Made by a program: the position numbers and the translations under genes | In this document: positions 34,401 through 44,151 of the stretch, piece by piece | How the letters are laid out: each line of letters begins with the position of its first letter | How positions within the stretch are numbered: position 1 is the stretch's first letter | Origin: Acidobacteriota bacterium | GTDB lineage: Bacteria > Acidobacteriota > Blastocatellia > Pyrinomonadales > Pyrinomonadaceae | DNA: 64,000 nucleotides | Assembly: GCA_003385635.1 (NCBI GenBank) | Contig: QQUY01000001.1 | Span: forward strand, 2,457,001-2,521,000 | Reading direction: 5' to 3' | The notes under the pieces: generated by a model | Told to the model about the DNA's origin: nothing | Database searches by the model: none | What the model saw: the letters and a program-made list of their open reading frames with translations, nothing else

Positions 34401-34977
34401 AAAGGCGGCGTGTTACGGATACGGCCTCTCCCGGAGCGAATTCGAGTGCAAAGTTCCGCGGCCGCCAGCGCCTTTTTGTTCGGACGCGCTTCTGAATGGT
34501 TTGAGCTGAACCGACCTGTGCCGCCTTTACAACCTCTTCGGATTCTTCTTCGTCCTCGCCCTCTACAGCTTCCGCAACGACCTCAACAAGGTCTTCTGGA
34601 TCGTCCTCTTCAGGCTCGACCTCACTCATATCGACGGAATGTTCATCGATCTCGCCTAGTTTCTCGTCGATGTCCTCAAGCTCCGTCTCGTCAGAGACAT
34701 ACTCGGTCTCGTCGCGTTCGAGGTGAAGAACGACCTCGGCCATGCCGCCGGGGTCGCGTTTGCTGGTTCCCTGAAAGACAACGTCCTTCATTTCCTGGCC
34801 TCGAAGTGAAGTGGGCCGTTGTTCGCCAAGAACCCAGGAGATCGCGTCGCTCACATTGGACTTCCCGCAGCCGTTCGGCCCAACGACCGCAGTAATCCCT
34901 TTGCCGGTGAACACGATCTCTGTGTAATCGGCGAAGGACTTAAATCCCGTGATCTCTAAACGCTGAAGTTTGAACAT
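31183..34977 (-). CDS. smc: Chromosome segregation protein SMC
   Basis: [45 protein letters not shown]; C-terminal [41 protein letters not shown]. Confidence 0.95.
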   Translation of the reverse strand: [1264 protein letters not shown]

Positions 34978-35070
34978 CCTATAGTGCCGGGGTGGGTCGA
35001 ATGGCACTATATTTTGTGGTTTTTACCGTAATAAATCAAGCCTCGCGAATAATAATCCGGCCCTTGAACG

Positions 35071-35105
35071 AAAAAGCGCGGCAGGTGTTGATTCCCTGCC
35101 GCGCT
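35071..35105 (-). terminator. Rho-independent terminator after the DUF4388 gene
   Basis: AGCGCGGCAGG/CCTGCCGCGCT stem followed on minus strand by TTTTTCG. Confidence 0.85.
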
Positions 35106-35125
35106 GTAATTCGAACTCTCTCGCT

Positions 35126-35893
35126 TCAGACGTCGAGCTCGATGGTGCTCAGGCTACGCATTCCTGACTTCTCTGCCTTTTCCGTTTCCAGTGAGGTCAA
35201 AGTGTCGAGTATAAAGTTCGTATTACTCGAAACATCTATGACAACAGGAAACTCGTTCGGCGAAAGGCTGAATTCAAAAGTCCCGCTGTGAATCTCTATG
35301 ATCACGCGAAACGCCTTTACACCGTTCATTCCGTCCGCTTCCGCGTCGACGATCTTGCCCTCGTTAAAGGAGACACTTGCCAGGTGTTTGTCAGACTTGA
35401 TGACCAGCAGCCCTGTCATACGGGAGTTTTCTATCACCTGCACCGCGTCAAAAAGTCCGACCATCGCAAGATCCCCAGCAAAAGTCACGTCAGTACGGAC
35501 TTTAAGGTTGGACCTTTCCCTGTTCAAAGCAAAATCAGGTCGGCGAGCCCTACGGATCGCCTCAAGCCCGGGCGCTACCGAGATCCTCGGATCCAGAAGC
35601 TTTGCTTCCTGGAGCCTGTCGTAGGCGATGTCGAAATCTTCCTTTGCTATATAAAGGCTAACAAGTGCGAGGCACTGCTTCGACGCTTCGGCGGAATTCT
35701 TGTGAGATATACAGATCTCCCTAAGCTTCTCGCGAAGTGCGATCGACCTCGGGCTCCGCCTTATCGAATCGCGGAGCAGCTGAAGGGCCTTCTCCGGCGA
35801 TTTGTACTTAACAAACAGATCGGCGTCCAGAAGAACGGACTCTAACGAGACCTCGGTAACCATCTCGCGGTCTTTTTCTATAACACTTGTCAT
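35126..35893 (-). CDS. DUF4388 (PATAN-like) domain-containing protein
   Basis: TPR-like N-terminus, then GDLAMVGLFDAVQVIENSRMTGLLVIKSDKHLASVSFNEGKIVDAE. Confidence 0.8.
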   Translation of the reverse strand: MTSVIEKDREMVTEVSLESVLLDADLFVKYKSPEKALQLLRDSIRRSPRSIALREKLREICISHKNSAEASKQCLALVSLYIAKEDFDIAYDRLQEAKLLDPRISVAPGLEAIRRARRPDFALNRERSNLKVRTDVTFAGDLAMVGLFDAVQVIENSRMTGLLVIKSDKHLASVSFNEGKIVDAEADGMNGVKAFRVIIEIHSGTFEFSLSPNEFPVVIDVSSNTNFILDTLTSLETEKAEKSGMRSLSTIELDV

Positions 35894-36125
35894 AATGTTG
35901 GATCTGCTGAACTTGCGATTGGGGTCCAGTACGGGAAACAGGCGGGAGAGCGGGTGGTTCCGGACAGGCCGCTATTGTATATAAATTTCGAATGAACAAG
36001 AATGTTCAACATTCCTAAATTAGCACAACAAAGGGTGATTAGTCATTATTTTTGAGTACAGGAGAGGGAGTTGCCGAGAGGCCGGACGGCAGCGCCCGAC
36101 CCTTCAGCTGCCACACCCTGCCAGA

Positions 36126-39100
36126 TCAAAACCGGACCTTGATCCCGAGCTGAACCTTGCGCTGGCTTAAAGTCCGTCCGGGCACAAGGAACCCGCGCTG
36201 AAACTCCGAACTTCCGCTCTCTGCAAGGTTGACATAGTCCGATCCGAAGCTGAAAACCTTGGCATTGAGAATGTTTGTCACGGAGATGTAAGGGTCCACT
36301 GAAATGGTCTCCGCCAACTGAAGGCGCCGGCCGAATCTCGCATTGAAAACAAAAAGCATCGGTCCGCGTCCCGCATTCCGTGGGAGATCTCCCGGTGACC
36401 CGATCGGTGGAAGCGTTAAGTGGTCGACAAGTTCTGACGGGAACGGATCCTCGGGTCCTCGCGAAACGAGCCTACTGAGGTCACCGGAAAAATTCGGGCG
36501 GTCATTGCTTACATCGTCTAGATTCCTATCGCTGCCGCCGATACCGAGATTGAAAGGCCTTGGCGACTCGATTCGAATCACCGGTGCGAACGTGATACCT
36601 CCGAGAAAAGAAGGAAACTCCATCCGGCCGAGTAACCTGAATCTGTGTCTTCTGTCGATGCTGCTCGCAGAGAACTCCGATCCGAAGTCACCGGTGACCT
36701 GAGCCGAGCTTGTGTCGACGAAGCCATCGTCCCTGTTCCTCGAGAACGTATAGACCGCGCGAAACGATGCCGACAGACCACAGAGCAAGCGGCGGTTCGC
36801 GTTTCGAATCGAGACCGACAGCCCTTCGTAAACACTCTTGCCCCTGGAGCTGACCATCTCGACCTGCCCAAGCTGCGGATCGAACGGTCTTTCAAGTGTA
36901 GCCTCTAGGGCCGAAAACGCTATGCCGATCGGCGATGAACGGGATTCTGACGGATTCAGGCTCATGAGGTTCACAAGCCTGACTCCGTTCTCTTCTGTAA
37001 CGCCGTCCGGATCTGCGGGATCGCCCAACACGAACCTGGTGACCTGACCATTCAATTCGATCTTTCCGAGAGCCAGGAGGTATTCCGTCAAGCTCCCGTA
37101 GCCCGTCGGAGCACGAAAGGCGTTGACGTTCGTTTCCCGCCATAGCCCGGAAGCCTTGTTGAAGTTGAAGCTCACGGCGACAAAGAGACTGGGCCCCACC
37201 TCCGACTCGAATCCGGCGTTGAACTGATAACTCTCCGGAACCCTGATGCCCTCGGAGACAAATCGTGTGAAGTTTGTGTCGGTGATGAATCCGCCTTTCG
37301 CTATGCCCAAAGCCGACAGGATCTCGTGTATATCGCCTTCGTCCGGAGGATCGGGAAATCTCGATGCGATCGCATTAAGGAACCTACACTTATCGGTATG
37401 TGCATTCGGGCCGGGTTCGATCTGATTCAGGCACCGAGCTTCCGAAGAGGGACCCGACAGCGCTTCCGAATCGAACCTCCTTTCGCTTTTCCCGAGCGAG
37501 TAGTCGTCTAGAGTCCTAAGGAGCACCCTGTTGTAGAAGACCCCCGCACCTGCCCGAATCACGAATCTGCCGCTGCCGCCGGGAGCCCAGGCCACTCCGA
37601 TCCTGGGTCCGACATTGTTGTTGTCAGGGAGGATCGATTCACGCTCGTACCTGAGGCCTGTGGACAAAGTCAGTCCGTCAAAGATCTGGAAGTCATCCTG
37701 TGCGAACAGCCCCACATAAGTGTTCTTCTGCGTTGAAGTGGAGCCAAAACTGCGACGATAGCGGCTCGGCTGACTGGCGATCAGATCGTAAACTCTCGCG
37801 AAGTTGAAAGTCCCGGTCGTGTCTCTCAATTCCCGGATGGTCGAATTTATTGACTGAACATCCACTCCGAATCTCATCGTGTGGGATCCGGCAACCGCAC
37901 TAAGGGTATCCTGTACCTGAAAGCGGTTCTCAGACCTGAGGTTTGCGAAGTTGGCGGTGGAGTTACCAGCCACTATCGTCCCGCGCACTTGGTCGGGTGA
38001 ACCCGCGCGGCTGTCATCAGATATAAAAAGCAGAACGACGGGGTCGTCGGCACCTTTCGCGGCAAATGCGGGCCGATGTGACGAGTACTGAAACCTGAAC
38101 TGGTTGAAAAGGGCTTTCGACAGCACTAGGCTATCGGTGAACTGCAAAGCGTCGCTCATTCGTTCCCGCGCCTGCAAGGTCTCTTCAAGATAGCGGGTCG
38201 TTTCCCTGTACTGCCTCAGGTCCCGGCTTCTTCCCACCTGCAGGCCTGCGGTAACAGAGTGATTTTCGGAAAAGCCATGATCGATCCGGCCCGTAATCCG
38301 GTGCCGGACGGAAGGCGTTCGGATCCTCTTGATATACGGAGCGATCTGGACTTCCGGAAATGAGTCGCTCGAAGGATTCGGAATGTCATCGACCCGCGCC
38401 TGGTGCGGATGAGTCGGAGCGGGCATCGGAAACGACGGTATCGTATCTACAGGGACCATGGTGTCGATCCGGGAATCTGCCCAGCGGGTCTGAAGTGCAT
38501 AAGAGAAAAGGAACTTTGTCTGCTGCTGAATCGGTGCGGGACCGCTGACAGTCACAGCAGGATCGATCTTCGTGAACGGCAAACGGGCGAGTCCGCGGCG
38601 GTTATTGTTGTATGTATTGGCGTTGAGGCTTTCGTCCTGAAATGAGGCGTGGACGTTCCAGCGCAAGTTCGCGTCACCCGCACGGGTCCTGATGTTTATC
38701 CTTCCGCCGGAAGCGCGGCCGTACTCCGCGGAAAACTGGTTTGAGACCACCTGAAGTTCGGCAACGGAATCCGGGGGAGGCTGAAACCTCTCTTCCGCTG
38801 AACGGTCGTCGTTGTTGTCGAGTCCATCGATAGTGATGTTCGTCGAATATGCGGCTCCACCGGAGAGAGACACGCTTCCGGCGCCAATCACCTCGGAAGG
38901 CCGGTCGAACTCGCTCCCGTTGCCGATTCGGTCATCGTCAGCGAGTCCATCGATCGAGAACGACTCCTCGTCGGTCCCGGACAGCATGAATACAAGGTCG
39001 AGGACATCGCCAGACGGATTTGGCAGGGCATCGATCTCATCTTCACGCAGCGTAGATCCGATCGTCGTACGGGAGATATCCAGGGAAGGTCCGTCCGACG

Positions 39101-39467
39101 CCACCGTTACCTCTTCTTTAATAGACGAAGGTTCTAGTGTGACCTGGATATGTACCACCTGGCCCGAAACAGCTGAGAGGCTCTCAGCCCTGAAAGCCTC
39201 AAAGCCCTCAGCAGATACAGAGATCGACAAGCGGCCCGGCGGAAGTTCTATCAACGAGAAACGGCCATTCGCATCAGAAACTGCTTTGCGAATGCCCCGT
39301 TGGGACCCGACAGATATCTCTATTACGGCACCCGGGATCACGCCGCCCAATACGTCGTGGACGGTGCCGCGCAAAGACACCTCATCTAGATCCTGGCCAA
39401 AAGTGACTAAAGTTATTGTGATCGTGAGAACGATGGAAAGCGAAAGCTTCCCTAAAGGAATAGACAT
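36126..39467 (-). CDS. Oar-like TonB-dependent receptor with carboxypeptidase regulatory-like domain
   Basis: 1113-aa ORF; VSLRGTVHDVLGGVIPGAVIEISVGSQRG.., plug and beta-barrel, C-terminal KVQLGIKVRF. Confidence 0.88.
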   Translation of the reverse strand: MSIPLGKLSLSIVLTITITLVTFGQDLDEVSLRGTVHDVLGGVIPGAVIEISVGSQRGIRKAVSDANGRFSLIELPPGRLSISVSAEGFEAFRAESLSAVSGQVVHIQVTLEPSSIKEEVTVASDGPSLDISRTTIGSTLREDEIDALPNPSGDVLDLVFMLSGTDEESFSIDGLADDDRIGNGSEFDRPSEVIGAGSVSLSGGAAYSTNITIDGLDNNDDRSAEERFQPPPDSVAELQVVSNQFSAEYGRASGGRINIRTRAGDANLRWNVHASFQDESLNANTYNNNRRGLARLPFTKIDPAVTVSGPAPIQQQTKFLFSYALQTRWADSRIDTMVPVDTIPSFPMPAPTHPHQARVDDIPNPSSDSFPEVQIAPYIKRIRTPSVRHRITGRIDHGFSENHSVTAGLQVGRSRDLRQYRETTRYLEETLQARERMSDALQFTDSLVLSKALFNQFRFQYSSHRPAFAAKGADDPVVLLFISDDSRAGSPDQVRGTIVAGNSTANFANLRSENRFQVQDTLSAVAGSHTMRFGVDVQSINSTIRELRDTTGTFNFARVYDLIASQPSRYRRSFGSTSTQKNTYVGLFAQDDFQIFDGLTLSTGLRYERESILPDNNNVGPRIGVAWAPGGSGRFVIRAGAGVFYNRVLLRTLDDYSLGKSERRFDSEALSGPSSEARCLNQIEPGPNAHTDKCRFLNAIASRFPDPPDEGDIHEILSALGIAKGGFITDTNFTRFVSEGIRVPESYQFNAGFESEVGPSLFVAVSFNFNKASGLWRETNVNAFRAPTGYGSLTEYLLALGKIELNGQVTRFVLGDPADPDGVTEENGVRLVNLMSLNPSESRSSPIGIAFSALEATLERPFDPQLGQVEMVSSRGKSVYEGLSVSIRNANRRLLCGLSASFRAVYTFSRNRDDGFVDTSSAQVTGDFGSEFSASSIDRRHRFRLLGRMEFPSFLGGITFAPVIRIESPRPFNLGIGGSDRNLDDVSNDRPNFSGDLSRLVSRGPEDPFPSELVDHLTLPPIGSPGDLPRNAGRGPMLFVFNARFGRRLQLAETISVDPYISVTNILNAKVFSFGSDYVNLAESGSSEFQRGFLVPGRTLSQRKVQLGIKVRF

Positions 39468-39563
39468 AAGGCTCCTCCTGAGGAATGTGGGTTGGGTTTA
39501 GAGTGCCTTTTAGTTTTTCCGGATTGTGGGGTATTTGGCGGAAAAAGTAAAGATTTCCAAGGA

Positions 39564-39968
39564 CTAGTCTTGCTCTTCCGGCGTTTGCTCTATTACCTGA
39601 GCTCGCGCCACTTTGGTAACCGGAATAAGTGCCTCCGAATCCGAGATGCCTTCGACGTGGCTGGATATCTCATCGGCGTGCGTCCGAAGGTATTCGAAGA
39701 AGCGCTCGAATTCCTTTTGCATCGCGTCCATTTTCTCGCGCATGTTAAGAATGATCTCGACGCCTGCAAGATTGACGCCGAGGTCTCGCGTAAGCGAAAG
39801 GATTACCTCAAGACGTTCCAGGTCCTCGTCCGTGAAAAGACGGGTGTTGCCCTCTGAGCGGGAAGGCTTGATTAGTCCTTCCCTCTCATACATACGCAGC
39901 GTCTGAGGATGCACCTCATATAGCTTTGCAACCACGCTGATCGTGTATGTTTTGAGCCGTTTAGTCAT
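39564..39968 (-). CDS. hspR: MerR family heat-shock repressor HspR-like
   Basis: TISVVAKLYEVHPQTLRMYEREGLIKPSRSEGNTRLFTDEDLERLEVI; adjacent to dnaJ; start at MTKRLKTYT. Confidence 0.85.
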   Translation of the reverse strand: MTKRLKTYTISVVAKLYEVHPQTLRMYEREGLIKPSRSEGNTRLFTDEDLERLEVILSLTRDLGVNLAGVEIILNMREKMDAMQKEFERFFEYLRTHADEISSHVEGISDSEALIPVTKVARAQVIEQTPEEQD

Positions 39969-39980
39969 CGCAATCTCAGG

Positions 39981-40141
39981 TGAGCGGTGAGCGGCGAGCA
40001 GTGAGCGGTAGTTAAGAAAGGGTTGCACCCGATTCCAGAGAGATCATGTGAGGAAAAAATGCTTCCGATTTCAAATATAAAGATCAATGTAGTTTCCGTC
40101 GTCATACCGCTTACTGCTCACCGCTTACTGCTTACTGCTCA
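39981..40141. repeat. Inverted heptamer arrays between dnaJ and hspR
   Basis: Left TGAGCGG TGAGCGG CGAGCAG TGAGCGG (39981..40008); right CCGCTTA CTGCTCA CCGCTTA CTGCTTA CTGCTCA (40107..40141). Confidence 0.85.
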
Positions 40142-41308
40142 CTCCAAGCCCATCGACTTCCTCACGTTCTCCGAATTTACCTTCTCGAACTGCCGTAGGA
40201 GTGCTTTGGTCTCCTCGCTTATAACTGTCGGAAGCGTGATCTTCACCTCGACGAACTGATCGCCCCGGATCTCTTTGTTCCTGACGCTTGGAATTCCCTT
40301 TCCGCGCAGGCGTATCTTCTGACCGGACTGGGTCCCCGGAGGGATCTTGAGCTTGGTCTTTCCCTCGACGGTCGGGACCTCGATCTTGGCACCCAGTGCG
40401 GCCTCGGGCACGCTGATCGGCACTGTCACGTATATGTTGTTCCCGCGCCGCGTGAAGTGCGGATGCGAACCCACATTCGTGATGATGTACAGGTCCCCAG
40501 GAGGAGCGCCGAGCCTGCCTCCGTGCCCTTTCTTGGGGATACGGACACGCGAGCCCGTGTCCACTCCCGGCGGGATCCTAACCTTGACCTGTTCTTTCTT
40601 CGGGGTAACTCCCTTGCCTTTACATAGCGAACATGGCTGCCGCCGCCGTCCGGTGCCTTCGCAGTCCACACAAGGCTGTGTGAACTGGAGCCTTCCGCCC
40701 TGCTTCTGGACCTGTCCTGTGCCGCTGCAGGTGGTGCAGGTCACGACAGGACCGCCCATATCTCCCGCGCCCTGGCAGCGAGAACACTGTTCGGACCTGT
40801 TGACGGTCAGATTCGTGGTAAGCCCTGTGACCGCTTCCTCAAACTTGAGCGCAAGAGGGATCTCAATGTCCTGCCCCTTCTTCGGCAATGGTCTCGGCGC
40901 TTCCGCCTGTGCCTGTCCGCTTCCTCCGAAGAGATCTGAAAATATGTCCCTGAAACTCGAAGACCCCCCGGGCTCGGTTGTCTTACCCGAAGAAGTACCC
41001 GGATCCCAGCTAAAGCCTGAAAAATCAAAGCCGCCCGCTCCAGCACCGGCTCCGGCTCCAAACGGCGAATCCGGATCGAGATTGTCGGCATAGTATCCAA
41101 AGCGGTCAAAGACCTTCCGCTTCTTCTCGTCCGATAGGACGTCATAGGCTTCCTGGATCTCTTTGAACTTCTCCTCGGCCGCCTTGTCACCCGGATTGAC
41201 GTCTGGATGATATTTACGGGCGAGCCTTCGGTAAGCCTTCTTGATCTCTGGCCCTTTGGCGTCCTTGTTCACGCCCAGGAGTTTGTAATAGTCCTTTTTC
41301 TTCGCCAT
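40139..41308 (-). CDS. dnaJ: Molecular chaperone DnaJ
   Basis: J domain [36 protein letters not shown] and four CxxCxGxG-type zinc motifs. Confidence 0.95.
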   Translation of the reverse strand: MAKKKDYYKLLGVNKDAKGPEIKKAYRRLARKYHPDVNPGDKAAEEKFKEIQEAYDVLSDEKKRKVFDRFGYYADNLDPDSPFGAGAGAGAGGFDFSGFSWDPGTSSGKTTEPGGSSSFRDIFSDLFGGSGQAQAEAPRPLPKKGQDIEIPLALKFEEAVTGLTTNLTVNRSEQCSRCQGAGDMGGPVVTCTTCSGTGQVQKQGGRLQFTQPCVDCEGTGRRRQPCSLCKGKGVTPKKEQVKVRIPPGVDTGSRVRIPKKGHGGRLGAPPGDLYIITNVGSHPHFTRRGNNIYVTVPISVPEAALGAKIEVPTVEGKTKLKIPPGTQSGQKIRLRGKGIPSVRNKEIRGDQFVEVKITLPTVISEETKALLRQFEKVNSENVRKSMGLE

Positions 41309-41332
41309 CAAGTTGGGCAGGGACGGATGAAT

Positions 41333-41355
41333 GGCCGGCGGTTCACCCGCCGGCC
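41333..41355. promoter_or_regulatory. dnaK-dnaJ intercistronic hairpin
   Basis: Perfect 9-bp stem GGCCGGCGG-TTCAC-CCGCCGGCC without a downstream U-tract. Confidence 0.6.
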
Positions 41356-41381
41356 GTCAACCGGAGACCCTGAGCTGTCGC

Positions 41382-43343
41382 CTATTCGTCCTTGGCTTCT
41401 TCTTCTTCGTCCGAAGATTCAGCTTCTTCAGCATCTACGTACTCGGCTTCGATCACATCGTCATCCGAGGAGGATGTCGAGCTGTCGTCACCGCCGGCCG
41501 AAGCTGAGGACGCCTGCTCGGCGCTTTCCTCGCCACCTGAAGCGGACTGCTGAGCGTAAAGGACTTCCGCCAGCTTGTGAGACGCGGTCTGCAGAGTTTC
41601 GAATGCGTTGTTCATCGCATCGGCGTCGGTGCCCTTGAGGGCTTCCTTCGAATCCGAAATCGCCGACTCGATCTCCGACCTCGAAGCATCGTCCAGCTTG
41701 TCCTTGTTCTCGTCAAACGACTTCTCGACGTTGTAAACAAGGCCGTCCAGGCGATTTCGCGCCTCGATCTCGGATTTCTTGGCTTCGTCCTCAGCCGAAT
41801 GCGATTCCGCATCCTGCATCATCTTGTCGATCTCATCCTTGGAAAGTCCGGAAGATGCAGTGATCGTGATCTTTTGTTCACGTCCGGTGCCCACGTCCTT
41901 AGCGGACACATTGACGATTCCGTTCGCGTCGATATCGAACGTGACCTCGACCTGCGGGACGCCGCGGGGAGCGGGCGGAATGCCGACGAGATGGAATTTT
42001 CCGAGCGTCTTGTTGTCGGTCGCCATCGGTCGTTCACCCTGCAGAACGTGGACCTCAACTGACGTCTGGTTGTCAGATGCGGTCGAAAATATCTCGCTCT
42101 TGCGCGTAGGAATTGTCGTGTTCCTCGGGATCATCTCCGTAAACACTCCGCCGAGCGTCTCGATACCAAGCGTGAGCGGAGTTACGTCGAGAAGAAGGAT
42201 GTCCTTCTTGTCGCCCGAAAGCACACCAGCCTGAACCGCGGCGCCTACACCTACTACTTCATCAGGATTTACCGATTTGTTGGGTTCTTTGCCGAAGAAT
42301 TCCTTTACCATCTCCTGGACCTTGGGAATCCTGGTTGACCCGCCGACGAGAACCAGTTCGTCGATGTCCTTTGGTTCGAGACCGGCGTCTTCAAGCGCCT
42401 TCTTGACCGGCGGCATAAGACGGCTCAGGACCGGCTCGACAAGGTTCTCAAACTTGGATCGGGTCAGCTTCAGCACAAGGTGCTTAGGACCGCTCTGATC
42501 GGCGGTAATGAACGGAAGGTTGATCTCCGTCTCCATCGCGCTAGACAGCTCGATCTTGGCCTTCTCAGCCGCTTCCTTGAGCCTTTGAAGCGCCATCTTG
42601 TCAGATGTCAGGTCGATACCCTGGTCTTTCTTGAACTCTTCAATAATCCAGTTGATAAGAATGTCGTCGACATCGTCGCCGCCGAGGTGCGTATCGCCGT
42701 TTGTCGATTTAACCTCGACCACGCCTTCGCCCACTTCGAGAACAGAAATGTCGAAGGTTCCGCCGCCGAAGTCGAAAACAGCGATCGTCTCATCAGCTTT
42801 CTTGTCGAGACCGTATGCCAGAGCGGCCGCGGTCGGCTCGTTTACGATCCTGGAAACTTCCAGCCCCGCTATCTTCCCGGCATCCTTGGTAGCCTGACGC
42901 TGTGCATCGTTAAAGTAGGCAGGAACGGTGATAACAGCTTTCTCTACCTTTTGGCCGAGGTAATCCTCCGCCGATTGCTTCAATTTCTGAAGCACCATCG
43001 CGGCAATCTCGGGAGGCGAGTACTGCTTGTCGCCGACTGCTATACGGACATCGCCGTTCGACGCCTTTTCTACTTTGTAAGGCACCTGCGAGATCTCTTC
43101 AGAAACCTCGTCGAAGCGCCGCCCCATAAATCTCTTGATCGAATATAGTGTGTTCTCGGGATTGGTCACCGCCTGCCGCTTAGCGACCTGACCGATGAGC
43201 CTGTTGCCGTCTTTAGTAAAAGCGACCACAGAAGGGGTCGTTCTTCCACCCTCCGAATTCGTGATCACGACGGGTTCTCCGCCTTCCATGACCGCGACGA
43301 CCGAATTGGTCGTGCCCAGGTCGATACCTATGATTTTGCTCAT
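41382..43343 (-). CDS. dnaK: Molecular chaperone DnaK
   Basis: [38 protein letters not shown] and full Hsp70 body with acidic C-terminus. Confidence 0.97.
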   Translation of the reverse strand: MSKIIGIDLGTTNSVVAVMEGGEPVVITNSEGGRTTPSVVAFTKDGNRLIGQVAKRQAVTNPENTLYSIKRFMGRRFDEVSEEISQVPYKVEKASNGDVRIAVGDKQYSPPEIAAMVLQKLKQSAEDYLGQKVEKAVITVPAYFNDAQRQATKDAGKIAGLEVSRIVNEPTAAALAYGLDKKADETIAVFDFGGGTFDISVLEVGEGVVEVKSTNGDTHLGGDDVDDILINWIIEEFKKDQGIDLTSDKMALQRLKEAAEKAKIELSSAMETEINLPFITADQSGPKHLVLKLTRSKFENLVEPVLSRLMPPVKKALEDAGLEPKDIDELVLVGGSTRIPKVQEMVKEFFGKEPNKSVNPDEVVGVGAAVQAGVLSGDKKDILLLDVTPLTLGIETLGGVFTEMIPRNTTIPTRKSEIFSTASDNQTSVEVHVLQGERPMATDNKTLGKFHLVGIPPAPRGVPQVEVTFDIDANGIVNVSAKDVGTGREQKITITASSGLSKDEIDKMMQDAESHSAEDEAKKSEIEARNRLDGLVYNVEKSFDENKDKLDDASRSEIESAISDSKEALKGTDADAMNNAFETLQTASHKLAEVLYAQQSASGGEESAEQASSASAGGDDSSTSSSDDDVIEAEYVDAEEAESSDEEEEAKDE

Positions 43344-43431
43344 TTTAAGTCTCCAATTGTCTTCGAAATCTCGGGCTCAAGGAACCTGCATCCATTGAGA
43401 TTAAGCCTTTATAAATTTTGAGCCTTGAAAA

Positions 43432-43460
43432 ACTATAAGACTTGAGTGTGATACTGTCAA
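43432..43460 (-). promoter_or_regulatory. Sigma70-type promoter of dnaK
   Basis: Minus strand TTGACA (43455..43460) - 17 nt - TATAGT (43432..43437). Confidence 0.8.
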
Positions 43461-43461
43461 G
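43441..43461. promoter_or_regulatory. HAIR-like operator for HspR
   Basis: CTTGAGT-N7-TGTCAAG versus HAIR consensus CTTGAGT-N7-ACTCAAG; overlaps the dnaK promoter. Confidence 0.75.
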
Positions 43462-43536
43462 TATCCTTGAGCAGACCAATATAAAGTGCCTTCGCGCGCG
43501 AATCGCGGAAACATAGTAAACACTTGGAATTCGGAT

Positions 43537-44121
43537 CTATTCGGGAATCTGCACGTCTTCTTCCGACATCAGGCGCGAAACGTGAAAGATGTAGTGAACT
43601 CCGGAAGCCGCCGCAAGAATGACCACAAGTGCGTAAACGGTAGGAAGATAGACGCTGTAATCGGAGACCGCTGCAATCAGTATCAGCCCGACCGCAACTA
43701 CCTGTACGAAGGTACTCAATTTGCCGAGCCACGAAGGCCGGAAATTCCGGAATCCTGTCATTATATTGATCGCTCCAGCCACCGTGACGATGAGGATGTC
43801 GCGTCCAATGACTGCCGCAGTCACCCAGAAAGGCACGGGAAGATGCTCTGTGTTAAGTGGAATATTTGGGAGTGTCAGTATGATGAATGCGACGGTCATC
43901 AATAGCTTGTCCGCTATAGGGTCCAGAATGGTACCCAAGGCAGATTCCTGGCGGAACCTGCGCGCGATAAAGCCGTCCACGCCGTCCGAAACCCCGGCGG
44001 TGATAAATACCAAAAGTGCCCAGCCGCTGTGACCATAAAACAGAAGAATTGCAAAGACAGGTATGAGGGCCATCCGCATAAAAGTGAGGAGATTCGGGAT
44101 GGTCAGAATGCTGGTGCTCAT
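43537..44121 (-). CDS. pgsA: CDP-diacylglycerol--glycerol-3-phosphate 3-phosphatidyltransferase
   Basis: 194-aa multi-TM ORF; CDP-alcohol phosphotransferase motif VSDGVDGFIARRFRQESALGTILDPIADKLL. Confidence 0.9.
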   Translation of the reverse strand: MSTSILTIPNLLTFMRMALIPVFAILLFYGHSGWALLVFITAGVSDGVDGFIARRFRQESALGTILDPIADKLLMTVAFIILTLPNIPLNTEHLPVPFWVTAAVIGRDILIVTVAGAINIMTGFRNFRPSWLGKLSTFVQVVAVGLILIAAVSDYSVYLPTVYALVVILAAASGVHYIFHVSRLMSEEDVQIPE

Positions 44122-44151
44122 TGAACAAGTAACGGAGGCGTACGATAGGCC

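Noticed and set aside
40347-41093. 248-aa plus-strand ORF antisense to dnaJ
   Set aside because: Pro/Cys-rich mirror of the dnaJ zinc-finger and Gly-rich regions; dnaJ is unambiguous.
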